64,000 nucleotides of DNA from Fidelibacterota bacterium (GTDB lineage: Bacteria; Fidelibacterota; Marinisomatia; Marinisomatales; SCKK01), in NCBI GenBank assembly GCA_004124475.1, contig SCKK01000011.1:1-64000 (forward strand). Reading direction: 5' to 3'. Numbering within the stretch: the stretch's first letter is position 1; every line of letters begins with the position of its first letter. Below are positions 38,896-48,256 of the stretch, in pieces. The position numbers and the translations under genes are program-made. Under the pieces are notes generated by a model. It did no database searches. It had not been told where the DNA came from and saw only the letters and a list, made by a program, of their open reading frames with translations.

Positions 38896-39191
38896 TTGTG
38901 CAGGTTATCAGACAGACTGTTGATGAAGTCCCTCAGTTACAGGGACAATCAGTGAGTGGTGTGGCATGAACGACATTCGTTTGTCGGTTACGAAGCCCGT
39001 ATGGAAGCCCGTCATTCGGTATTCGTAGTTCGTCATAGTGACGGAGAAAGAATGGATGCAAGAAGAGTGCTTATGCCTCGGGCTAAGCCGAAGGCCGAAA
39101 ACCGGGTTTCGATTGCCGATACGGGTTTCGTTACCGTTAACCGAAGACAGATTACCTAGACTATCGGCTGATAATGAATGATGTGCCCCCG
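38896..39191. other. Intergenic region without recognised gene
   Basis: This 296-bp gap between two minus-strand genes is richer in GC than its surroundings. It contains CCGTCATTCGGTATTCG-type phrases and short repeats of GGGTTTCG, and no open frame with family features. The symporter gene's transcript probably ends here and the suhB promoter starts here. Confidence 0.5.
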
Positions 39192-40583
39192 TCACTGAGA
39201 CATTACCTGTTGTTGCAGATATTCCTTGTAAGTCAGGTGTTTTCGGGAAAAGTAATCATTTGTCATCTTCTTTAATACAGACATCAGAAAAATGACACCA
39301 ATGAGATTGGGTATCGTCATCAAGCTTAATGCGATGTCTCCGAAGTTCCAGACAAATGCTAGAGGGAGAATTGCACCCAAAAAGTTGAAAAACACGTATA
39401 CCCACCGGTAAGGACGGATTGCTTTCGGACCTAGTAAGTATTCAATTGACCGATCACCGTAATAGCTCCATGCGACCATGGTTGTATAAGCAAACAACAG
39501 GACGGAAGCATTCACGATAATACTTCCAAGTTCGGGGGCGAATGTAAATCCTAAGCGAAACGCCTCTCTTGTTAATTGTGCGCCCGTTAAATCGGTAGAT
39601 TCCAACACACCTGTGGAAATGATAGTTAATCCTGTCATGGTGCAGACAATCAATGTATCGATAAATGGCCCCATGAGAGCAACGGTTCCTTCCCGTACTG
39701 ATTCCTTGGTTTTGGCAGCGGCATGGGCGATAGGAGCAGATCCCTGTCCGGCTTCGTTTGAATATAGTCCACGGCGAATACCCCACATGATTACAGCAAT
39801 CAATCCACCCCAACCTGCTTTTAGAGAAAACGCCTCGGTGAATACTTTTGCGAAACTGGGCAAAATTTGATCAGAATAAATGACGAGGATTACCAAAGCG
39901 CTTCCCACATAAAGGATTGCCATTGTCGGGACAAGGCGACTGGCCACCGCAGCAATTCGCTTGATTCCACCGATAATAACTAATCCAACAAGAAAAGCGA
40001 TAATAACTCCTGACAGCCATACGGGAACCTGATACGTGGCGAATGTTTGGGCAATCGTGTTTGCCTGGTTCATGTTTCCCGTACAAAACGAACAGATGAC
40101 CGCAAATGAGGCAAAAGCGGTAGCCAATATTTTCCACCTTGGTCCCAAACCACGCTCAATGTAATACATCGGACCACCTGAAGCAGAACCATCTTTATGA
40201 ATGGTACGAAAATGGTGGGAGAGGGTACATTCTGCATATTTTAGCGCCATTCCCAGCAGAGCAGTTACCCACATCCAGAAGAGTGCGCCAGGACCCCCAA
40301 GCCTGACAGCAAGCGCTACCCCAGCGATATTCCCGATTCCAATGGTAGCCGAGAGTGCTGCTGAAAGGGCCTGGAAGTGGGTCACGTCTCCTTCATCGTC
40401 CGGATTGTCGTATTTTCCGCCTATAACCTGGAAACTGTGTTTCAACTTTCTTAACTGTATCCACCTGAGACTGAAAGAAACAAAAAATCCTGTTCCCAAA
40501 AGAATAAAGATAAGGGGGAAAGAGATCCATCCACTGATAGTTTCTGTAATCTGCGTTAGTTGGTCTGCTAAGTTATCTACCAT
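39192..40583 (-). CDS. Sodium:alanine symporter (AGCS family)
   Basis: The product is 463 residues with about 11 membrane segments. AGCS landmarks are LSATIGIGNIAGVALAVRLGGPGALFWMW near the N-terminus, SGGPMYYIERGLG and NEAGQGSAPIAHAAAKT in the middle. It imports alanine or glycine with sodium, as in AlsT/DagA. The minus-strand gene is divergent from lepA with a 392-bp gap, so it has its own promoter. Confidence 0.93.
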   Translation of the reverse strand: MVDNLADQLTQITETISGWISFPLIFILLGTGFFVSFSLRWIQLRKLKHSFQVIGGKYDNPDDEGDVTHFQALSAALSATIGIGNIAGVALAVRLGGPGALFWMWVTALLGMALKYAECTLSHHFRTIHKDGSASGGPMYYIERGLGPRWKILATAFASFAVICSFCTGNMNQANTIAQTFATYQVPVWLSGVIIAFLVGLVIIGGIKRIAAVASRLVPTMAILYVGSALVILVIYSDQILPSFAKVFTEAFSLKAGWGGLIAVIMWGIRRGLYSNEAGQGSAPIAHAAAKTKESVREGTVALMGPFIDTLIVCTMTGLTIISTGVLESTDLTGAQLTREAFRLGFTFAPELGSIIVNASVLLFAYTTMVAWSYYGDRSIEYLLGPKAIRPYRWVYVFFNFLGAILPLAFVWNFGDIALSLMTIPNLIGVIFLMSVLKKMTNDYFSRKHLTYKEYLQQQVMSQ

Positions 40584-40975
40584 AGTGCCTGCCGTCCTTT
40601 TTTTTTTGATGAAGGTAAGTTTTTTCTCTCAATCCGTCTTGAGGTCAAACATTTGTCGGGGAGTTTACGAAATCATTGGAATTTTGACAAACACGAAACA
40701 GGATTTTTTGTAATCCCTCGGTGATGGGTGAAAAGGAAAATTCAAAAAACCCATGAACCTAATATTCTGGATTAAGCTTTCAGCTTTTCCCTATACAGTT
40801 CCCGAAACGTCAAGATTTTTGGTTTTCCTGCACAGGTGCCCTATAGGTCTATTGGGATGTCCCATCAGGGACTCCTGTTGGAGTCTGTGGCGTGGCTTTG
40901 TCCGTGTTGGGTTGAGAGAGAAAAGATTAACATCGTGTCTTGGTGTCTATGTAACAATTATCTAAATTCTCCCGT
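40584..40975. other. Divergent intergenic region between symporter and lepA
   Basis: This 392-bp gap must contain two promoters. It holds a T-run after a GCCTGCCGTCC phrase near 40589-40606 and an imperfect palindrome around 40867-40890 (GGGACTCC...GGAGTC). I see no gene and no known operator. Confidence 0.45.
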
Positions 40976-42781
40976 ATGAAAACGCAATTTATCAGAAATT
41001 TCTGTATTATCGCTCACATCGATCACGGGAAGTCTACATTAGCAGATCGTTTATTGGAAATCACCCATACCATTACATCCCGAAATATGAAGGAACAGGT
41101 TCTTGATGACATGGATCTGGAAAGGGAGAGGGGTATTACCATCAAGAGTCATCCCATCCAAATGCACTATACTGGGTCAGAAGGGGAAACATTTATACTG
41201 AATCTAATTGATACGCCTGGCCATGTCGATTTTTCTTATGAGGTGTCCCGGTCACTTGCAGCTTGCGAAGGGGCGATTCTCTTAGTAGATGCCTCCCAAG
41301 GAGTGGAAGCTCAGACTGTAAGCCATGCCTACCTTGCCCGGGAAAATAATCTCTTTATCATTCCTGTGTTGAATAAAATTGATTTGCCAACTGCTCAACC
41401 AGATGATGTCAAACAACAGTTGATGGATCTCATCGAGTGTAGTGAGGATGAAATTCTGTTGGTTAGCGCCAAAACAGGGGAGGGTGTAGAAGCATTGTTA
41501 AAGGTCATTGTGGAGCAAGTTCCACCTCCCTCAGACGGTTCAATAAATGAGACGAGGGCATTGATATTCGACAGTATGTTCGATTCATACAGGGGGGTTA
41601 TTCCGTATGTCCGGGTATTTGACGGCGTTATCGAACCGGGAATGACAGCCAGATTCATGTCTCAAGGATGGCAAAGGGAAATTACAGAAGTTGGGCACTT
41701 TGTGTTGAAAAAGGTTCCTGCCAAGAGGCTAACGGTTGGGGATGTAGGTTACGTTATTGCCAATATTAAAGAAGTAAAGGAATTGAAAGTAGGTGATACT
41801 CTCACTACAAAGGAAAACCCGGCATCCAAGCCTCTGCCCGGATACAAAGATATCAAACCGATGATTTACGCCGGTCTTTTTCCTGTAAACAGTGATGATT
41901 TTGAAAACCTTAGGATATCAATTGAAAAACTGAAGCTGAATGACGCTTCTCTTATGTATGAGCCTGAAACATCCACAGCTCTCGGTTTTGGATTTCGCTG
42001 CGGCTTTCTCGGATTACTTCATATGGAAATTGTCCGGGAGCGGCTGGAGCGAGAGTTTGACCTTGAATTAATCGTTACAATTCCCAATGTCCGGTACGAG
42101 ATTGTGAAGAAGAATGGTGAAGTGATTGAGATAGACAATCCCACCAAGTTACCCCCACCTATAGAGGTAGACGAATTCAGAGAACCGTATATTACGGCAG
42201 AAATTATTACTCCACCTGAATACATTGGTTCACTTATGAAATTGTGTCAGGATAAACGGGGAATATATCTGAATACCCACTACTATTCGAAAGACAGGGT
42301 GCAACTGAAATATGATTTGCCGTTAGGAGAGATCATATTTGACTTTTATGACAAATTAAAGTCGGTATCTCGCGGTTATGCTTCCCTGGATTATGAACCT
42401 ACCGGATATCGCCCGGGAAAACTTCAAAAGTTAGATATTCTCATCAATGGGGATGTAGTCGATGCCTTATCTATTATTTCAAATCGTGAAAATGTCTACA
42501 ATCGGGGGAGAGATCTGTGTAGGCGGTTGAGGGAAGTCATTCCCCGGCAGATGTTTGAAGTGGTGATCCAAGCGTCAGTCGGTTCTAAAATCATTGCCCG
42601 GGAGACGATCAAGCCTTTTCGGAAAAATGTGACCGCTAAATGCTACGGAGGTGATATCACACGGAAACGGAAACTGTGGGAAAAACAGAAAGCCGGCAAA
42701 AAACGGATGAAACAGATTGGCAGGGTAGAGGTGCCTCAGGAAGCGTTTTTAGCTTTTTTCCAAGTAGATAAAAAAAAGTGA
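40976..42781 (+). CDS. lepA: Elongation factor 4 (LepA)
   Basis: The product is 601 residues, the standard length. The GTPase domain has AHIDHGKSTLADRLLE (G1), RGITIKS (G2), DTPGHVDF (G3) and NKIDLP (G4). Domains II-III and V follow, and the LepA-specific C-terminal domain ends with IGRVEVPQEAFLAFF. It is a ribosome-associated translational GTPase acting in initiation or back-translocation. It is a single-gene unit. Confidence 0.97.
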   Translation: MKTQFIRNFCIIAHIDHGKSTLADRLLEITHTITSRNMKEQVLDDMDLERERGITIKSHPIQMHYTGSEGETFILNLIDTPGHVDFSYEVSRSLAACEGAILLVDASQGVEAQTVSHAYLARENNLFIIPVLNKIDLPTAQPDDVKQQLMDLIECSEDEILLVSAKTGEGVEALLKVIVEQVPPPSDGSINETRALIFDSMFDSYRGVIPYVRVFDGVIEPGMTARFMSQGWQREITEVGHFVLKKVPAKRLTVGDVGYVIANIKEVKELKVGDTLTTKENPASKPLPGYKDIKPMIYAGLFPVNSDDFENLRISIEKLKLNDASLMYEPETSTALGFGFRCGFLGLLHMEIVRERLEREFDLELIVTIPNVRYEIVKKNGEVIEIDNPTKLPPPIEVDEFREPYITAEIITPPEYIGSLMKLCQDKRGIYLNTHYYSKDRVQLKYDLPLGEIIFDFYDKLKSVSRGYASLDYEPTGYRPGKLQKLDILINGDVVDALSIISNRENVYNRGRDLCRRLREVIPRQMFEVVIQASVGSKIIARETIKPFRKNVTAKCYGGDITRKRKLWEKQKAGKKRMKQIGRVEVPQEAFLAFFQVDKKK

Positions 42782-42830
42782 TTTCAAATCAATAGATAAT
42801 GAATTATTATTTTGGTTTTTTGTTCAATTT

Positions 42831-42955
42831 AGTAACTATTCAGTTTTTTCATAATGTACAGCGAGTATCATTGCCTGTCGACTTCATTAATTATCTTTAG
42901 TAAAACTACTTTCGACAAGCTGGGAAGCATGTCGTACTATACCGAAATAGTTACT
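42831..42955. repeat. Inverted repeat bounding a 125-bp segment
   Basis: AGTAACTATT (42831-42840) and AATAGTTACT (42946-42955) are perfect inverse copies of 10 bases between lepA and the CPBP gene. The 105 bases between hold no gene. This could be a small MITE-like element or a regulatory hairpin; no target-site duplication was confirmed. Confidence 0.4.
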
Positions 42956-42968
42956 TAATTTATATCTT

Positions 42969-43688
42969 ATGAAAAGGCAAAACTCTTACTGGAAACTCAC
43001 GAAGTCCCCTTTTTATAGCTTTGTTTTTACACTGCCCCTCTTTGGTATTTACGAAGTAATGACCCTCTTTTTAAGCCGGGATCAACTTTTATCTCTGCGA
43101 AACGGCGCCGATGCACTCTTCAGGCAATTTTTAGGAATGTTCGGCATTTGGGGTCCCTATGTTCTCAGTATCCTGTTTATTATTGGATTCATGATTGCAT
43201 TTTTGTGGCAGAAAGCAAAGTTCAGAGGCACCTCTGTAAGAGGAGATTATCTAATAAAAATGTTATTAGAAGGGTCGGCTTGGGGGATTTTACTTTATGT
43301 TACACTGAGATACGCACCCAATCTCTTAATGCTGCCATCCGGGAAAATGATTTCACAACAGATTGTCCTTGCCATCGGTGCCGGACTGTATGAAGAAATG
43401 TTGTTTCGAGTCCTCATCATTAATGGGTCATTGGGATTGATGAAAATCATTTTCCGATGGCCAAAACTGTGGAGATTGACAGTTGCCATATTGATCTCAG
43501 CATGCTTATTCTCGGCATTTCACTTTATAGGCGTTTTTGGTGAAACCTATAAACTTTCCACTTTTATTTACAGGGGATTTGCGGGAATCCTGCTAGGAAC
43601 GCTCTACGTTGCAAGAGGATTTGGGATTACCGCTTATGCTCATATGTTTTATGATTTTATCGTTGTTTTTAATCTTACAACGTTATAA
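42969..43688 (+). CDS. CPBP-family intramembrane glutamic protease
   Basis: The product is 239 residues with about six to seven membrane segments. CPBP (CAAX protease/Abi) motifs are present in order: YEEMLFR (motif 1, two Glu and Arg), FSAFHFIG (motif 2 His) and AHMFYDF (motif 3 His/Asp). It should cleave substrates within the inner membrane, or act as an immunity-type membrane protein. It is the last core-like gene before the integron region. Confidence 0.88.
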   Translation: MKRQNSYWKLTKSPFYSFVFTLPLFGIYEVMTLFLSRDQLLSLRNGADALFRQFLGMFGIWGPYVLSILFIIGFMIAFLWQKAKFRGTSVRGDYLIKMLLEGSAWGILLYVTLRYAPNLLMLPSGKMISQQIVLAIGAGLYEEMLFRVLIINGSLGLMKIIFRWPKLWRLTVAILISACLFSAFHFIGVFGETYKLSTFIYRGFAGILLGTLYVARGFGITAYAHMFYDFIVVFNLTTL

Positions 43689-43700
43689 GGGGAGATAGAA

Positions 43701-43880
43701 GATGGTTGATGGTTGATGTCGGAGCGAAGCGGAGATCCCGATAATGCAGCGAAGTGGAACGTATCGGGAGAAGAATGAAGAAGGTATATGGTATGGGGTA
43801 TAGGGAGATGGTTGATGGTTGATGTCGGAGCGAAGCGGAGATCCCGATAGTGCAGCGAAGTGGAACGTATCGGGAGAAGA
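43701..43880 (+). repeat. Direct 74-bp repeat (two copies)
   Basis: 43701-43774 and 43807-43880 are 74-base copies differing at a single base. Both begin GATGGTTGATGGTTGATGTC and end ATCGGGAGAAGA. Each contains GGAGCGAAGCGGAGATCCCGAT. A 32-base AT-rich spacer separates them. They begin just after the CPBP stop and end where the integrase fragment loses homology. Confidence 0.95.
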
Positions 43881-44104
43881 GGGAAAATGGATCGTTTTTT
43901 ATTTTCTTTTAATTCAAATAAATATTTTTCAACTACTCTTTCAATTACTGTTGTAACTTTTTCTTGGATTAACCAATTTGCAAAATGATTTACTGCAGAC
44001 AAATAGGAATCAATCGTTCGCTTACTATAGTTCCGTATTGCAAGTTTTTGTTTAACAGTTTTTAATAGTTCGGTTTTACGTATGTCATTACGGTTAAAAC
44101 ACAT
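43881..44104 (-). pseudogene. Truncated tyrosine recombinase (integron-type integrase)
   Basis: The frame starts at ATG 44104 (complement). The first about 70 residues look like the SAM-like core-binding domain of tyrosine recombinases: KQKLAIRNYSKRTIDSYLSA followed by VNHFANWL and YLFELKENKK. Then the frame runs into the 74-bp direct repeats and the whole catalytic domain (Arg-His-Arg-Tyr) is missing. Its orientation, pointing away from a plus-strand array with attC-like sites, is that of an integron intI. It cannot be an active recombinase. Confidence 0.7.
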
Positions 44105-44125
44105 TTACAACTTAAAGTGTAAACC

Positions 44126-44162
44126 CGCTAAACGCAATATTGGGTTTAGCGAGACGTTAGCT
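44126..44162 (+). other. Putative integron recombination site (attI or first attC)
   Basis: CGCTAAAC (44126-44133) and GTTTAGCG (44144-44151) form an 8-bp inverted pair, followed by the core-site sequence GTTAGCT at 44156-44162. The site lies between the truncated integrase and the first plus-strand gene, 7 bp before its ATG. The same right edge (ACGTTAGCTG.NATTT) recurs at 48230 and, with GTTATCT, at 51601. Confidence 0.55.
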
Positions 44163-44169
44163 GTGATTT

Positions 44170-45240
44170 ATGAAAAAAGAACTAATTACAGAATTTAAAG
44201 GTAAAGAGGGATTGTTCAATTCCTTTAGAGAAAGTGTAGTAAACCTCATTGAAGATTTACTATTAACCTCTAATGTTAATCCACATCAAATTGACAGTCG
44301 GACAAAATCATTTGAAAGTTTATTAAACAAGATTATAACCAAAGACAAATACAATGCTCTTAATGAGATAACTGATATTGTTGGGATTAGAGTCATTACA
44401 TATCTTGAAAGCGAAGTGAACACTGTTAATGCACTTATTAGAAAAGAGTTTGATATTGATGAAGGAAACTCTATTGACAAACGACTTTTACAGTCAAATA
44501 AGTTTGGCTACAGATCTCTACATTTAGTTGCATCTTTAGATGAATCAAGACTAAATCTTACAGAATATCGAAGGTATAAGGGATTAAAATTTGAGATTCA
44601 AATCCGCTCAATTTTACAACATGCATGGGCAGAAATTGAGCATGATTTAGGCTATAAAGGCAGGTCATCAATTCCAGATTCTTCTGTAAGGAGTTTTAAT
44701 AGAATGGCTGCGCTTCTTGAATCTGCAGATATTGAATTTGATAGATTAAAAACGGAATTAACAAAGTATGAAAATGAGGTTCCTGCATTAATTAAAAAAT
44801 CACCAGAAAGCGTGACTATCAATCAAGCATCTCTTAATTCCTTAGTTAAAACCAATAAAACATTTGAAATAGTAAGAGAATATGTTAGAACTGACTGTGA
44901 GGTTAAATTTGATAGTCCTAATAGTTATTCTGATTTGATTGATAAACTCGAACTATTCAAAATTAAAAATATTAAGGAGCTTCAACAATTAATTGAGAAT
45001 AATAGTGACGTTTTTATTGCATTTGTTAAAACTTTTGTCAAAAAAGGTATCACTAAAAATCTTGCAGACAATATACTACTTTACTGGTTCCAACATTTTC
45101 TTGCAGCAAAAACTGAAGAGGCAGAGTTTATAGATAAGTATCTACACCATAAAGGCAGAAACATTAGTAGTACTCCAGAAGAGTTCATCGATCGATATAA
45201 GAAAGTAAAAATCACAGCTAACAATGTATATAAAAAATAG
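44170..45240 (+). CDS. RelA/SpoT synthetase-domain protein (small alarmone synthetase type)
   Basis: The product is 356 residues. Residues about 40-165 form a (p)ppGpp synthetase domain: ITDIVGIRVITYLESEV (Asp69), KFGYRSLHLVASL (Tyr114, His118) and FEIQIRSILQHAWAEIEHDLGYK (Glu142, Gln144, Arg146). There is no HD hydrolase, TGS or ACT domain, so it is not a housekeeping RelA/SpoT. The C-terminal about 180 residues are helical and unassigned. Relatives include toxic alarmone synthetases of toxin-antitoxin and anti-phage systems that modify nucleotides or tRNA. It begins 7 bp after a core site and shares a cassette with the nuclease-like gene at 45434. It lacks a ribosome binding site. Confidence 0.85.
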   Translation: MKKELITEFKGKEGLFNSFRESVVNLIEDLLLTSNVNPHQIDSRTKSFESLLNKIITKDKYNALNEITDIVGIRVITYLESEVNTVNALIRKEFDIDEGNSIDKRLLQSNKFGYRSLHLVASLDESRLNLTEYRRYKGLKFEIQIRSILQHAWAEIEHDLGYKGRSSIPDSSVRSFNRMAALLESADIEFDRLKTELTKYENEVPALIKKSPESVTINQASLNSLVKTNKTFEIVREYVRTDCEVKFDSPNSYSDLIDKLELFKIKNIKELQQLIENNSDVFIAFVKTFVKKGITKNLADNILLYWFQHFLAAKTEEAEFIDKYLHHKGRNISSTPEEFIDRYKKVKITANNVYKK

Positions 45241-45433
45241 ACGGGATATTAGGTATGCCATGAGTTTTAGCTCGCTTCAATCTTTGTGTAATATGATAAG
45301 GAAGAGCTACGCAATTGCCTACTTTTCATATACTGAACGTTTGGCGACATTGCAGGCAAGGAATAAAAATTTTTATGTAAAGAACCGTCAAATTTTAATT
45401 CTGAATAAACTGCAAGACTGAAAAGGTGTAAAA

Positions 45434-48112
45434 ATGAATGTGAACTCACAATCTGAGAAAGAAAAAGTAGCTAAAGAGAAATTCGAATTGGGAACAGGAG
45501 CATTTACTCATGATTTATTTTCGGATGCGGTGAACCTTTATCGTGAGTCCGGGAAAATATATGACGAACTGGGAATAAAGAGGGATGCCTTTATGGCCTT
45601 TTATCAAGCCCTTATGGCAAGAAGGAAACAATATCCCAGATTTCTTAAAAAGAAAGGTGAAGATTTTCTTAGACCGGAGTATCTGCAAGAACTGGAAGAG
45701 TTTGTTAGTAACTTTTCTGAATTTGAACACGGAGAAAAATCACTGTATAAAGAAAGATATTTAAAGACAAAATATGGATACCTTAAAGCAAAAGGCTTCA
45801 AATATCAACAAGAGAATAAATACGAGTCTGAATCAAGAGCTCTTTGGGAGTTGGCAAATTTTGTGGAAACACACCCAGATATATTCCCGGGTGAGCACTA
45901 CCAAGTAGAAAATGTATTCAGGTGGCGTATGATGGCAGAGCAGGCAAAGGTAAGATTGTTGCGGGCAAAGGGCAGCAGTCTAGGATTCCTTGCAGAAGAA
46001 TATAAACGTATTGCGGATATGAATGAACCTCCGGCAGGATCAACATCACGATTCTTAGAAGAAGTGCGAGCCCAAAAGGCTAATTTCTGTGCAACCTCAT
46101 TCAAGTTCAGTGCCTTTTCTGAATTGGCAAGACGGAGACCGACTATCTCTGATGTTAAAGCAGCAATGGAGTTTATGAAGCAGGCTCTAGATCAAGCCAA
46201 GAATGCTAAGGTATTATTTGATAAAGTAGATAAAGAAAAAGGACTCTCTTATGCTGAGAATCTTCGATATCTATCGTACTGGCACAATATATTTCTGCTA
46301 CGTGTCTCAGCCTATGAAAAGAAGTTTAACAAAGCAATTGAGGCATTAGAAGCTGCTTTGTCCGACGTTCGCTACTATAAAGATTCGAACAGGGAAGAGG
46401 ATATCTTTCCGAATTACTATGCAGATTTCGATGATCTCCAGAATGAAACTCTGATCATCTCTGCGTCAAAGGCACTGGTCATTGATCGTGATACTCAGAA
46501 ATCTGGAGACTTTTTAAAAATATGGATAGATCGAAGTAGAGAGAAACATCATGGAAGTTGGCGCTTTAACAATGTATATATAAGGTATCTAGTAATATCA
46601 ATTTTTACACTATTACCAGCATTAAAGGACTATTTTCAAGAGTGCAATGATAAGCTGAAAATAATTGATGAGATTTTGAAACATGAGTTCGTTGGAAGTA
46701 CAACAAGAAAACTCGCAACAATAGCTAAGGACATAGTGAAATTTGTAGATGGAGGCATCATTGAGATTAACGATGGGCTTCATGGTGCTTTCTTCTATAA
46801 GATTTGTGATCTCTTCCCAATAGAATCTACAACTTTAGATTTCAGAATAATAGAATCACACCGGGAATTGTTAGATCCTTTTCAGTTTCTTCCAGAATAT
46901 TTCTCCAAGTGTTTTAAGAAGCCAGAAAACTTAAACAAACTTTCCCTTGTTCAAATGCAAAACATGTATCAAGATCTAATTGAAGGTATTAGATACTATT
47001 TTTTGATAATCACAGAGTTCCATTATAAGCGGTATCTAGCATTTAAACAACAAGGGTTGCCTATACTCGGAGCGCTTCCTGACAATTTTGAGTGCACTTT
47101 TTCTGAGATGAAAATTAACAAATTAAAAGCTGCTCTTGGAGAGATATGTAAGGCTCTACACAAAGAAGGGAGACGCTTTAAAAAATTCCAGATAGCTTTT
47201 AGTGAGGTTGAAGACCTATTACAGTACATCACCCAGTCCGTTGCAACAGTAGAAACTCTTGAGAAGTCCTTTCAAGTAATTTCAGAGAAAATTATTCCAA
47301 AGACATTCATGAGTTTCTTTCCTCACGTAGTACAGGTCACAGAGAGTTATGAAGCAGAGAAAACAAAGGTATACAAAGTCAGAAGGATCTGGGAAAAAGT
47401 CACACCAGAGGAACTAAATTTATTTGGACCTGATTTGGTATTGGAAAAGGGCGCCTACTATTATCTCACCCCTAGGTGGAAACGGTATGGCAGAGCAAGT
47501 GTAGATACAAGGGTCAGTCAGTTTGCTATATTCAAAAGTGACTGGTATTCAATAACTATAGAAAAAGCGCTGACTAACTATCAGTCCAACCTGAAGCAAA
47601 AGCTTTTGAATTGCCCCCCTGGGCCAGAAAGTTGGCAAGACTATGAAGAGATTTGCATAGAGATTCTTAAATTTTTATTTGTTCCACCACTAATGCCTCC
47701 AGATATTCAATCAAGGACTGAAACTGGTCTTCTCAGGCGTGATGCGCTTTTCCCTAACTGGGTCGAGAAGGGGTTTTGGGCCACCATAGGTGACAGGTAT
47801 AACGCTAACTTTATTCATTTTGAATTTAAGAATACCGAAAAACTGAAACCGGTTCATGTTGATCAGGTTGACAAGTACTTGAGACTAGGTAAAGACACAA
47901 TTGGAAGATTCGGCGTAATCTTGTCAAGAAAACAACCAACTCCTCCAGCTTTTAAAACAAGAAAAGTTTGGTTTACTACCAATCAGGCTGTAATTCTCTT
48001 TCTTGATGACCACCACTTAGTTCAAGCCTTAAATCTTAAAGAAGCTGGGCATGACCCCGTAGAAGTGTTGCGGACTGAATATGAGGAATTTCTAAAAAGC
48101 TATGAACCATAG
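45434..48112 (+). CDS. Helical-repeat protein with C-terminal PD-(D/E)XK-like nuclease domain
   Basis: The product is 892 residues, cytoplasmic by sequence. The first about 350 residues are TPR/SNAP-like helices (for example AVNLYRESGKIYDELGIKRDAF). The central part is helical and unassigned. The last about 130 residues look like a restriction-type nuclease: RRDALFP with Asp770, then FEFKN with Glu797 and Lys799, then HVDQVDKYLRLGK and GVILSRK, matching D...ExK plus the QxxxY helix of PD-(D/E)XK enzymes. AAGGTG lies 7-8 bases before ATG. It is 193 bp after the alarmone synthetase gene with no recombination site between them. Function is unknown; a defence role is inferred. Confidence 0.75.
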   Translation: MNVNSQSEKEKVAKEKFELGTGAFTHDLFSDAVNLYRESGKIYDELGIKRDAFMAFYQALMARRKQYPRFLKKKGEDFLRPEYLQELEEFVSNFSEFEHGEKSLYKERYLKTKYGYLKAKGFKYQQENKYESESRALWELANFVETHPDIFPGEHYQVENVFRWRMMAEQAKVRLLRAKGSSLGFLAEEYKRIADMNEPPAGSTSRFLEEVRAQKANFCATSFKFSAFSELARRRPTISDVKAAMEFMKQALDQAKNAKVLFDKVDKEKGLSYAENLRYLSYWHNIFLLRVSAYEKKFNKAIEALEAALSDVRYYKDSNREEDIFPNYYADFDDLQNETLIISASKALVIDRDTQKSGDFLKIWIDRSREKHHGSWRFNNVYIRYLVISIFTLLPALKDYFQECNDKLKIIDEILKHEFVGSTTRKLATIAKDIVKFVDGGIIEINDGLHGAFFYKICDLFPIESTTLDFRIIESHRELLDPFQFLPEYFSKCFKKPENLNKLSLVQMQNMYQDLIEGIRYYFLIITEFHYKRYLAFKQQGLPILGALPDNFECTFSEMKINKLKAALGEICKALHKEGRRFKKFQIAFSEVEDLLQYITQSVATVETLEKSFQVISEKIIPKTFMSFFPHVVQVTESYEAEKTKVYKVRRIWEKVTPEELNLFGPDLVLEKGAYYYLTPRWKRYGRASVDTRVSQFAIFKSDWYSITIEKALTNYQSNLKQKLLNCPPGPESWQDYEEICIEILKFLFVPPLMPPDIQSRTETGLLRRDALFPNWVEKGFWATIGDRYNANFIHFEFKNTEKLKPVHVDQVDKYLRLGKDTIGRFGVILSRKQPTPPAFKTRKVWFTTNQAVILFLDDHHLVQALNLKEAGHDPVEVLRTEYEEFLKSYEP

Positions 48113-48170
48113 ACTGCTAACGAAATGTTAGAAATGGGATGGTTGTATTTTAAGTATGCCTGCAACGCAC

Positions 48171-48237
48171 GGCTAACACGTTGCAAAAGACTAATGTCAA
48201 AACCTATTAGGCTTCTTTTGCAACGGGAACGTTAGCT
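48171..48237 (+). other. attC-like cassette recombination site
   Basis: Left core GGCTAAC (48171-48177), left arm CGTTGCAAAAGA (48179-48190) and its perfect inverse TCTTTTGCAACG (48214-48225), then right core GTTAGCT (48231-48237). An inner pair CTAAT/ATTAG extends the stem. This is the classic folded attC layout with an unpaired loop. It closes the two-gene cassette and opens the next. Confidence 0.85.
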
Positions 48238-48256
48238 GCCATTTAAAAAGGAAATA

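Noticed and set aside
40753-40965. 70-codon plus-strand frame upstream of lepA
   Set aside because: It runs through imperfect palindromes in the divergent promoter region and has Cys/Trp-rich unnatural composition.
43649-43880. C-terminal continuation of the integrase frame
   Set aside because: The minus-strand frame stays open through the 74-bp repeats, but this part has no recombinase residues and is just translated repeat.
45224-45421. 65-codon frame between the alarmone synthetase and nuclease genes
   Set aside because: It could be a small antitoxin, but it overlaps the synthetase end, has no ribosome binding site and no clear fold. Not called.
45241-45433. attC site between the two genes of the first cassette
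   Set aside because: I searched for RYYYAAC and GTTRRRY with paired arms and found none; the two genes are therefore treated as one cassette.
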